6,156 nt of DNA. It comes from an uncultured Faecalibacterium sp. (GTDB lineage: Bacteria > Bacillota > Clostridia > Oscillospirales > Ruminococcaceae). The translations under genes were made by a program, and so were the position numbers. The notes below the pieces were generated by a model that worked only from the letters and a program-made list of their open reading frames with translations, ran no database searches and was not told where the DNA came from. The stretch is taken from positions 1 through 6,156 of the forward strand of contig CAAFSR010000408.1 in assembly GCA_900765705.1 (NCBI GenBank), read 5' to 3'. Position 1 is the stretch's first letter. Each line of letters begins with the position of its first letter. Positions 1-4,978 of the stretch are shown here, in pieces.

Positions 1-642
1 CAGGTGGCGGTGCTCTACCACCAGAACGCCGCGGCCGCCGCTGCGCTGGAGCAGCAGCTGCCCGGGTGCATCGCCATCCAGTGCGATGTAGCCAGCCGCG
101 CCAGCTGTGAGCTGGCCTTCCACGCAGTGGAACAGGCCATGGGGCGGGTGGATGTGCTGGTGTGCAACGCCGGCATCGCGCAGCAGAAGCTGTTTACCGA
201 TATTACCCCGGAGGAGTGGCAGCGGATGCTGGACGTGAACCTGAGCGGCGCGTTCCATCTGTGCCAGCTGGCGCTGCCCGGCATGATCCGCCGCAAGCAG
301 GGCCGCATCCTGACTGTGAGCAGTATGTGGGGGCAGACCGGCGGCAGCTGCGAGGTGCACTATTCCGCCGCGAAAGCCGGGCTCATCGGCCTGACCAAGG
401 CACTGGCGAAGGAAGAGGGCCCCAGCGGCATTACGGTGAACTGCGTAGCACCGGGGGTCATTGAGACCGATATGATGGCGGCCTTTACCGCCGAGGACAA
501 GGCGGCGCTGGCCGAGGAGACCCCTGTGGGGCGGCTGGGCACCCCGGAAGAAGTTGCAAAGCTGCTGGTCTTTCTGGCCGGCGAGGATGCCGGATACATC
601 ACCGGACAGGTGTTCGGGGTGAACGGCGGCCTTGTGATCTGA
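1..642 (+). CDS. Short-chain dehydrogenase/reductase (FabG-like or YmfI-like), 5' end cut by window edge
   Basis: NAD(P)H-dependent cytosolic reductase of the classical SDR family. The frame is open from base 1, so the start and the Rossmann TGxxxGIG cofactor motif (about 30 residues) lie left of the window; the GTG at 4 is not a real start. Counting from that codon, visible family motifs are NAG at 55-57, the tetrad Asn79 in the DVNLSGAF segment, catalytic Ser107, and YSAAK with Tyr120 and Lys124 (Ser-Tyr spacing 13 as in E. coli FabG). A PGVI motif at 150-153 and the C-terminal ITGQVFGVNGG typical of FabG follow. The product could be 3-oxoacyl-ACP reductase. However, the SSMWGQTGGSCEVHYSAAK stretch resembles, from memory, Firmicute YmfI proteins that reduce the 5-aminopentanone group on elongation factor P. 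No fatty-acid synthesis gene is visible next door to favour FabG. There is no terminator before rpoD 51 bases on, so the two may be co-transcribed. SDR membership is sure; the substrate is not. Confidence 0.9.
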   Translation, partial: QVAVLYHQNAAAAAALEQQLPGCIAIQCDVASRASCELAFHAVEQAMGRVDVLVCNAGIAQQKLFTDITPEEWQRMLDVNLSGAFHLCQLALPGMIRRKQGRILTVSSMWGQTGGSCEVHYSAAKAGLIGLTKALAKEEGPSGITVNCVAPGVIETDMMAAFTAEDKAALAEETPVGRLGTPEEVAKLLVFLAGEDAGYITGQVFGVNGGLVI

Positions 643-693
643 TGCACAGGGCAATATTACATGAAATTCCCCGTAGCGGGAAGGAGAGAAAAA

Positions 694-2067
694 ATGGGCA
701 TGACTTTGAAGGAACTGTTGACTAAGGGCGAAGGCACCCTCTCTGCACAGGAGGCCAAGGCGCTGGCGGCACAATGCCGCATGGATGTAGACACCCTCTA
801 CACCCTGCTGGAGGAGCGCGGCATCAAGATCCTGGAGGAGGAGAGCGAGCCGAGTCTGGACGTGGACAGCATCATTGCTGAGGTGGAAAACGCCGAGAAC
901 AACAACGATGATATGGGCCTTGCCGATGAGAACGAAGAGGATGCCGAGGAGAACCCGGCAGACCTGAAGGCTGCCATGGACGAGCTGCTGGACGACCCGG
1001 TGAAGAACTACCTCAAGCAGATCGGCCAGATCCCGCTGCTGAGCGCCGAGCAGGAGGTGGAGCTGAGCCGCCGCATCCATGCCGGTGCCGAGGCTGCGCA
1101 CATTCTGCAGGCAGACCGCCAGAAGTACGGTGCGCCGGAGTACATCAAGAAAAACAGCGCCCGCTTCTCCTTTGAGGAGGATGAGAACAGCCGCAGCTAT
1201 ACGGAGGATCTGGACGAGGATACCGAAAAGTCCGCCGAGGATGCCGAGGAGAAGGCAGACGAGGAAAAGGCTATGGAGGCTGTGGAGAACGGCCCCCTGA
1301 GCGAGGAGAAACGTCAGGAGCTGCTCAAGACCCGCCGCGACGGCCTGAACGCCCGCCGCAGCCTGAGCGAGGCAAACCTGCGTCTGGTGGTGTCCATTGC
1401 CAAAAAGCATGTCGGCCATAATCTGGCCTTCCTTGACCTTATTCAGGAGGGCAACATCGGCCTGATCAAGGCTGCCGAAAAGTTCGACTGCGACCGCGGC
1501 TTCCGCTTCTCCACCTACGCAACTTGGTGGATCCGTCAGGCCATCACCCGCGCCATCGCGGATCAGGCCCGCACCATCCGCATTCCGGTGCACATGGTGG
1601 AGACCATCAACCGGATGCGTCAGGCTACCAACCAGCTGGTGTACCAGAACGGTCACGAGCCCACCCCGGAGGAGCTGGCAAAGGCTATGGACATGAGCGT
1701 GGAGCGCGTGCGCGAGATCCAGCGCATGGCACAGGAGCCCGCCAGCTTGGAAAGCCCCGTGGGTGAGGAAGAGGATTCCTCTCTGGGTGATTTCGTCGCC
1801 GACGAAAACGCCGAGGCCCCCGGCAAGGCAGCCGACCGCGCCATGGTGGCACAGCAGATCAATCTGGCGCTCAAGAGCCTGACCCCCCGCGAGGAAAAGG
1901 TCATCCGCCTGCGCTTTGGTCTGGATGACGGCCGTCCCCGCACGCTGGAGGAAGTGGGCCGCGACTTTGGCGTTACCCGCGAGCGTGTGCGCCAGATCGA
2001 GGCCAAGGCCATCCGCAAGCTGCACAGCCGCAAGTGCCTGACCCTGCTCAACGGCTTGATCGAGTAA
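694..2067 (+). CDS. rpoD: RNA polymerase primary sigma factor RpoD/SigA
   Basis: Housekeeping sigma-70 factor that directs core RNA polymerase to -10/-35 promoters. The ATG at 694 is chosen because AAGGAG (681-686) sits 7 bases upstream; the in-frame ATG at 661 has no such site. This gives 457 residues. A region 1.1-like N-terminus (about 3-48) is followed by an acidic linker (50-90). Region 1.2 is at about 101-131 (DDPVKNYLKQIGQIPLLS), then an acidic insert at about 132-222. Region 2 spans about 224-300, with EANLRLVVSIAKKHVG, DLIQEGNIGLIKAAEKFD and FSTYATWWIRQAITRAIADQ, the -10 binding and melting segment. Region 3 is at about 300-370, and region 4 at about 394-443 with the helix-turn-helix RTLEEVGRDFGVTRERVRQIEAK for the -35 element. 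B. subtilis SigA (about 371 residues) has almost no insert between 1.2 and 2.1. The tail after RKL (HSRKCLTLLNGLIE) also differs from the usual RHPSRSKKLKDFL type. The region 2 and 4 signatures make this a primary sigma factor, not an alternative one. The usual dnaG neighbour is not in the window. Confidence 0.97.
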   Translation: MGMTLKELLTKGEGTLSAQEAKALAAQCRMDVDTLYTLLEERGIKILEEESEPSLDVDSIIAEVENAENNNDDMGLADENEEDAEENPADLKAAMDELLDDPVKNYLKQIGQIPLLSAEQEVELSRRIHAGAEAAHILQADRQKYGAPEYIKKNSARFSFEEDENSRSYTEDLDEDTEKSAEDAEEKADEEKAMEAVENGPLSEEKRQELLKTRRDGLNARRSLSEANLRLVVSIAKKHVGHNLAFLDLIQEGNIGLIKAAEKFDCDRGFRFSTYATWWIRQAITRAIADQARTIRIPVHMVETINRMRQATNQLVYQNGHEPTPEELAKAMDMSVERVREIQRMAQEPASLESPVGEEEDSSLGDFVADENAEAPGKAADRAMVAQQINLALKSLTPREEKVIRLRFGLDDGRPRTLEEVGRDFGVTRERVRQIEAKAIRKLHSRKCLTLLNGLIE

Positions 2068-2078
2068 TATGAATTTTG

Positions 2079-2117
2079 GGATAGCGGAACACCTGTGGTG
2101 TTCCGCTATCCTTTTTT
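2079..2117 (+). terminator. Intrinsic terminator of rpoD
   Basis: A perfect 15-bp stem, ggatagcggaacacc (2079-2093) paired with 2097-2111, closes a 3-base loop (tgt) and is followed directly by TTTTTT (2112-2117). It begins 11 bases after the rpoD stop. It separates rpoD from glpK, so glpK should not depend on rpoD read-through. Confidence 0.95.
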
Positions 2118-2200
2118 ATGGAAAGCACCCACTGTTTCGGCAGAGTGTTCAACGGCGGGGCGGCAGCCTTGTGCAGAATATGCAAAAATCGCGCCGAAGC

Positions 2201-2229
2201 TTGTATTTTGCTTGCAGAGAGTGTACAAT
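2201..2229 (+). promoter_or_regulatory. Candidate sigma-A promoter of glpK
   Basis: TACAAT (2224-2229) matches 5 of 6 bases of the -10 consensus and lies 17 bases downstream of TTGTAT (2201-2206), a weak -35 (3 of 6). Transcription would start near 2236 and give a leader of about 105 bases before the glpK ATG. It lies after the rpoD terminator and before the leader hairpin, which is the expected place. The match is by eye only. Confidence 0.4.
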
Positions 2230-2258
2230 AAACACAGAATATGTTTGCGCAGAGCAGG

Positions 2259-2310
2259 AGAGCGACAGACAGAGCAGCATGGCTTTGTTTGTTGCGCTCT
2301 TTTTTGTTTT
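2259..2310 (+). terminator. Leader terminator/attenuator hairpin upstream of glpK
   Basis: The left arm is agagcg (2259-2264) plus acagacagagc (2265-2275). It pairs with gctttgtttgt (2282-2292) plus cgctct (2295-2300), giving 17 pairs including two G-U, a 2-base bulge (2293-2294) and a 6-base loop. TTTTTGTTTT (2301-2310) follows at once. This is the shape of an intrinsic terminator placed between the candidate promoter and the glpK Shine-Dalgarno (2328-2333), so it would stop transcription before the gene unless it is prevented from folding. In B. subtilis, glpFK and glpD have comparable leader terminators relieved by the glycerol-3-phosphate-binding antiterminator GlpP. Whether GlpP, another factor or no factor acts here cannot be told from the window. 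Confidence 0.7.
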
Positions 2311-2341
2311 GTGCCCAGCTTCAGAGCAAGGAGAGAACACC

Positions 2342-3844
2342 ATGAGCCAGACCAAATATATCCTCTCATTGGACCAAGGCACCACCAGCAGCCGGGCGAT
2401 CCTGTTTGACAACGAGCAGAACATCGTCTGCGTCCAGCAGCGGGAATTTGAGCAGATCTACCCCCATCAGGGCTGGGTGGAGCACAACCCCATGGAGATC
2501 TGGTCCAGCCAGTACGGCGTGATGAACGAGGTCATTGCCCAGAGCGGCGTAGACCCCAAGGACATTGCGGGCATCGGCATCACCAACCAGCGCGAGACCA
2601 CCATCCTGTGGGACAAGACCACCGGACGTCCGGTGTATAATGCCATCGTCTGGCAGTGCCGCCGCACCGCGCCCCTTGTGGACGAGCTGCTCAGGACCCC
2701 CGGCATGGCGGACTATATCCGGGAGAATACCGGACTTGTGCCGGATGCCTATTTCTCTGCCACCAAGATCAAGTGGATCTTGGAGAACGTCCCCGGTGCG
2801 CGGGAAAAGGCCGAGGCAGGGGAGCTTTTGTTTGGCACGGTGGACACTTGGCTGGTCTGGAAGCTGACCGGCGGCAAGGTGCACGTTACCGACCGCACCA
2901 ACGCCAGCCGCACCATGCTGTACAACATCCGCACACTGGACTGGGACGACACCCTGCTCAAGGCGCTGGACATCCCCCGCTGCATCCTGCCCAGCGTGAA
3001 GGACTCCAGCGAGGTATACGGCTACACCAGCATTCAGGGTGTAGATGTGCCGGTGGCGGGCATTGCGGGCGACCAGCAGGCTGCGCTGTTCGGGCAGGGT
3101 TGCTTTAAGCCCGGCGATGTAAAAAACACCTACGGCACCGGCTGTTTTTTGTTGATGAACACCGGCAGCAAGATCTACCGGAGCAAGAACGGTCTGGTCA
3201 CCACCATCGCCATCAGCCTTGACGGCGAGGTGGAGTATGCGCTGGAAGGCTCTGTCTTTGTGGGCGGCGCGGTCATCCAGTGGATCCGGGACGGGATGCA
3301 CCTGATCCAGGATAGCTGCGACTCCGAGTACTACGCCCAGAAGGTGCCGGACAACGGCGGCGTGTACATCGTGCCTGCCTTTACCGGTCTGGGCGCGCCC
3401 TATTGGGATATGTATGCCCGGGGTGCTATTCTGGGCATCACCCGCGGCACTACCCAGAACCATATCATCCGCGCGGCGGAGGAATCCATCGCCTACCAGA
3501 GCGCCGACCTGATGTGGGCCATGGAAAAGGACACCGGCATCACCATCAGCACCCTGAAGGTGGACGGCGGTGCCAGCCGCGACCACTTCCTGATGCAGTT
3601 CCAGTCCGACATCCTGAACAAGGAGGTGCTGCGCCCTGCCATCCGGGAGACCACCGCCCTTGGTGCGGCGTATCTGGCCGGTCTTGCCACCGGCGTGTGG
3701 AAGAGCCGGGAGGAGATCAGCCACCTGTGGAGCTGCAACCAGCTGTTCGAGCCTAAAATGGACGCAGCCCAGCGGGAAAAGCTGGTCAACGGCTGGCACA
3801 AGGCCGTGGGCCGCAGTCAGGACTGGGCCGAGCACGAGGCGTAA
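2342..3844 (+). CDS. glpK: Glycerol kinase
   Basis: FGGY-family cytosolic kinase that converts glycerol and ATP to sn-glycerol-3-phosphate. The ATG at 2342 is chosen because AAGGAG (2328-2333) lies 8 bases upstream. The result is 500 residues, the usual GlpK length, beginning just before the phosphate loop LDQGTTSSRAI (10-20). The longer in-frame opening back to 2069 crosses two terminators and is not coding. Visible elements: NQRETT with glycerol-contacting Arg84 and Glu85, IVWQCRRT with Trp104, DAYFSATK with Tyr137, HVTDRTNASRTML (181-193), GDQQAALFGQ with catalytic Asp244, FTGLGAPYWD (347-356), and the second FGGY signature VDGGASRDHFLMQFQSDIL (407-425). The loop before GDQQ reads EVYGYTSIQGVDVPVAG. 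It lacks the YHFYG segment whose His232 is phosphorylated by HPr in Enterococcus casseliflavus GlpK. No glpF or glpD is adjacent. The leader hairpin upstream suggests antitermination control, and a hairpin terminator follows at 3884. Confidence 0.97.
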   Translation: MSQTKYILSLDQGTTSSRAILFDNEQNIVCVQQREFEQIYPHQGWVEHNPMEIWSSQYGVMNEVIAQSGVDPKDIAGIGITNQRETTILWDKTTGRPVYNAIVWQCRRTAPLVDELLRTPGMADYIRENTGLVPDAYFSATKIKWILENVPGAREKAEAGELLFGTVDTWLVWKLTGGKVHVTDRTNASRTMLYNIRTLDWDDTLLKALDIPRCILPSVKDSSEVYGYTSIQGVDVPVAGIAGDQQAALFGQGCFKPGDVKNTYGTGCFLLMNTGSKIYRSKNGLVTTIAISLDGEVEYALEGSVFVGGAVIQWIRDGMHLIQDSCDSEYYAQKVPDNGGVYIVPAFTGLGAPYWDMYARGAILGITRGTTQNHIIRAAEESIAYQSADLMWAMEKDTGITISTLKVDGGASRDHFLMQFQSDILNKEVLRPAIRETTALGAAYLAGLATGVWKSREEISHLWSCNQLFEPKMDAAQREKLVNGWHKAVGRSQDWAEHEA

Positions 3845-3883
3845 GGCAAAAAGCTTCGGATAGGATACTGTGAAATCACCCCC

Positions 3884-3923
3884 GGCAGGCTGCCACCGCA
3901 ATGGTGACAGTCTGCCTTTGTTT
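3884..3923 (+). terminator. Terminator hairpin downstream of glpK
   Basis: Arms 3884-3897 (ggcaggctgccacc) and 3903-3916 (ggtgacagtctgcc) pair over 14 positions, with one G-U and one C-A mismatch, around the loop gcaat. TTTGTTT (3917-3923) follows. There is no T tract on the minus-strand side, so it should stop glpK transcripts but not those of the converging HxlR gene. Its sequence is closely related to the hairpin at 4811-4849. Confidence 0.75.
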
Positions 3924-3964
3924 AGTATGTTGCGTCTGCCCCAAACCCTGCTTTTTGATACTGG

Positions 3965-4297
3965 TCAAGAGTGTTCGATAACCGACTTATAATACTTGCC
4001 AAAGTCTGCAAGTGCATTGACGATTGGTAACATTTCCGTTCCGAGATCGGTCAACCCATATTCTACTTTGGGAGGATTCTCGTGATAATCACGGCGGTAG
4101 GCAAGTCCATCATCGATCATCTGTCTTAAGCTCTCGGTCAAAACTTTCTGCGAGATCCCGTCGATGCTTCTTTGCAGCTCATTAAATCTCCATGGACGCT
4201 CTTTCAGATTGCGCAGGAGCAAGAGTTTCCATTTTCCGCCAATCAGGGATACTGCTGTTGCAACCGGACATTCCGGCAGTTCTTCTTTTGTACGCAT
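3965..4297 (-). CDS. HxlR/DUF24-family winged-helix regulator
   Basis: DNA-binding transcriptional regulator of 110 residues, the usual size for the family. The start at 4297 is chosen because an AGAGGTGA ribosome site (complement of 4303-4310) sits just upstream. The longer frame to 4423 would cross its own promoter. The N-terminus shows the family signature ECPVATAVSLIGGKWKLLLL, with Cys10 the only cysteine in the protein. A helix-turn-helix with recognition-helix region ISQKVLTESLRQMIDDGL (48-65) and a basic wing AYRRDYHENPPKVEYGLT (66-83) follow, then a C-terminal dimerisation helix. In the family, a single N-terminal Cys such as that of B. subtilis HypR or YodB senses thiol oxidants or electrophiles. 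That role is an inference here. The gene is divergent from a cupin gene, with a shared dyad-containing promoter region, so the cupin and hxlR itself are the obvious targets. Base composition is clearly lower in GC than rpoD or glpK, which fits acquisition by transfer. Confidence 0.9.
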   Translation of the reverse strand: MRTKEELPECPVATAVSLIGGKWKLLLLRNLKERPWRFNELQRSIDGISQKVLTESLRQMIDDGLAYRRDYHENPPKVEYGLTDLGTEMLPIVNALADFGKYYKSVIEHS

Positions 4298-4316
4298 ATC
4301 AGTCACCTCTGTATAT

Positions 4317-4345
4317 AGTATAGCACATTCATTTTTGAGTGTACA
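4317..4345 (-). promoter_or_regulatory. Candidate promoter of the HxlR gene
   Basis: Read on the minus strand, TGTACA (4345-4340, 4 of 6 to the -35 consensus) is followed after 17 bases by TATACT (4322-4317, 5 of 6 to the -10). It lies about 20 bases upstream of the start codon. The left 9-bp arm of the inverted repeat sits within its spacer. Confidence 0.5.
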
Positions 4346-4380
4346 GTTACAAAAAGGTGCGTACTTGTTTTTGAATGTGC
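4323..4380. promoter_or_regulatory. Nested inverted repeat, candidate HxlR operator
   Basis: gcacattca (4323-4331) and tgaatgtgc (4372-4380) are perfect 9-bp inverted arms 40 bases apart. A GTAC lies just inside each (4341-4344 and 4361-4364), roughly about the same centre near 4352. Each side also reads as an imperfect dyad of its own: gcacattca-tttt-tgagtgtac on the left, gtacttg-tttt-tgaatgtgc on the right. The arms fall in the -35/-10 spacers of the two divergent promoters, so a dimer bound at each could control both genes. That the HxlR protein binds here is inferred from position. Confidence 0.55.
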
Positions 4381-4393
4381 GGGCTTCTATACT
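4365..4393 (+). promoter_or_regulatory. Candidate promoter of the cupin gene
   Basis: TTGTTT (4365-4370, 3 of 6) and TATACT (4388-4393, 5 of 6) are separated by 17 bases. Transcription would start near 4400, giving a leader of about 40 bases. The right arm of the inverted repeat lies within the spacer. Confidence 0.5.
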
Positions 4394-4439
4394 TAGCTCA
4401 GGCAATGAAAGATTGCGAATCAAAATGGAGGTGCTTACA

Positions 4440-4793
4440 ATGGCAAACTACACAAAAATGACAGTTGGAAAAGAAAATCGGACGGAGCTTCATAAAAAGC
4501 TCGCCCTGACTGGTGCGGAGATCAGCCTGAACACGCTTCCTGCGGGAGCAAATGTTCCGTTTGTTCACTCCCACAAGGCAAATGAGGAAATCTACGGTGT
4601 TCTTTCCGGCAAAGGTAAGGTCGTTATCGATGGCGAAGAAATCAGCCTTGCAGCAGGCGACTGGCTGAAGATTTCTCCCGTGGCAAAGCGCCAGTTCTTT
4701 GCTGCAAGCAATTCTGAGATCACTTATATTTGTATTCAGGTCAAGGAGCATTCTCTCGAAGGCTATACTGCAACGGATGCTGTGATCTACTGA
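4440..4793 (+). CDS. Small single-domain cupin protein
   Basis: Cytosolic beta-barrel protein of 117 residues with one cupin fold; substrate unknown. The ATG at 4440 is chosen because GGAGGTG (4427-4433) lies 6 bases upstream; the in-frame ATG at 4425 lacks a ribosome site. Motif 1 is clear: PFVHSHKANEEIYGVLSGKG, with His43, His45 and Glu49/Glu50 as likely metal ligands. Motif 2 is G-D-W-L-K-I-S-P-V-A-K-R-Q (73-85). Where the classical pattern PxGxxH has a fourth metal-binding His there is Gln85, so metal binding is incomplete or altered. There is no signal peptide or membrane segment. It is divergent from the HxlR-type regulator and shares its operator region, so its expression is probably tied to that regulator's signal, perhaps an electrophile or oxidant. 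Catalytic roles known in cupins (dioxygenase, isomerase, quinone handling) cannot be told apart here. GC is lower than in the left half of the window, as for its regulator. Confidence 0.88.
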   Translation: MANYTKMTVGKENRTELHKKLALTGAEISLNTLPAGANVPFVHSHKANEEIYGVLSGKGKVVIDGEEISLAAGDWLKISPVAKRQFFAASNSEITYICIQVKEHSLEGYTATDAVIY

Positions 4794-4810
4794 TAAAACA
4801 TATCAAAACA

Positions 4811-4852
4811 AAAGGCAGGATACCACCGCCACGGTGATACCCTGCCTTTATT
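4811..4852. terminator. Bidirectional terminator after the cupin gene
   Basis: Arms 4811-4828 and 4832-4849 are 18 bases each, with two mismatches and a 3-base loop (cca). The right side ends in TTTATT, and on the minus strand the left side continues into TTTTGTTTTG. It can therefore stop both cupin transcripts and minus-strand transcripts coming from the recombinase side. Over 36 positions (4814-4849) it matches 3884-3919 at 29. Confidence 0.8.
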
Positions 4853-4867
4853 CATTGCTGTTCGAGG

Positions 4868-4894
4868 CTGTTCTCGTCCTGTACCGTCCACCAC
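4868..4894 (+). repeat. Direct repeat copy 1, variant tRNA-3'-end-like
   Basis: Twenty-seven bases, 25 of them identical to 4994-5020. The spacing matches a tRNA 3' end: a 7-base T loop (TTCTCGT, 4871-4877), CCTGT, ACCGTCC, A and CCA at 4891-4893. The T loop carries TC where copy 2 has GA, which breaks the TTCGA signature. No T-stem 5' strand or other tRNA arm precedes it, so it is a fragment, not a gene. Confidence 0.6.
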
Positions 4895-4944
4895 CAGACG
4901 GTAGTCATCCCGGTAGACATTCCTACGCGTTGGGAACCGCGGGC

Positions 4945-4973
4945 TAAGCAAAGCCGCACTGTGGCTTTGCTTA
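4945..4973. repeat. Perfect 11-bp inverted repeat
   Basis: taagcaaagcc (4945-4955) and ggctttgctta (4963-4973) surround a 7-base loop. There is no T tract on either side, so it is not a typical intrinsic terminator. It lies between the two tRNA-end-like copies, just past the recombinase stop, next to a second small dyad ggcgc-tat-gcgcc (4975-4987) that contains the stop codon. A recombinase or accessory-protein site is possible; nothing proves it. Confidence 0.5.
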
Positions 4974-4978
4974 CGGCG

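Noticed and set aside
667..682. Small hairpin next to the rpoD ribosome site as a thermosensor or riboswitch
   Set aside because: Only 4-5 pairs in competing registers; too weak to support.
661..693. Earlier rpoD start at 661
   Set aside because: No ribosome site precedes it; AAGGAG at 681-686 lies inside the extension and fits the ATG at 694.
2118..2240. CcpA (cre) site upstream of glpK
   Set aside because: No stretch fits the cre consensus well enough by eye.
2069..2341. In-frame extension of glpK back to the ATG at 2069
   Set aside because: It crosses the rpoD terminator and the leader hairpin, has no GlpK similarity, and a strong ribosome site marks 2342.
2366..3901. Long open frame on the minus strand opposite glpK (511 codons)
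   Set aside because: A shadow of a GC-rich gene: low-complexity product, no known domain, and it runs through the terminator at 3884.
4298..4423. N-terminal extension of the HxlR protein
   Set aside because: It would include the operator and promoters and has no family similarity; the ribosome site supports 4297.
4164..4439. N-terminal extension of the cupin frame
   Set aside because: It is antisense to the HxlR gene and crosses both promoters; GGAGGTG fixes the start at 4440.
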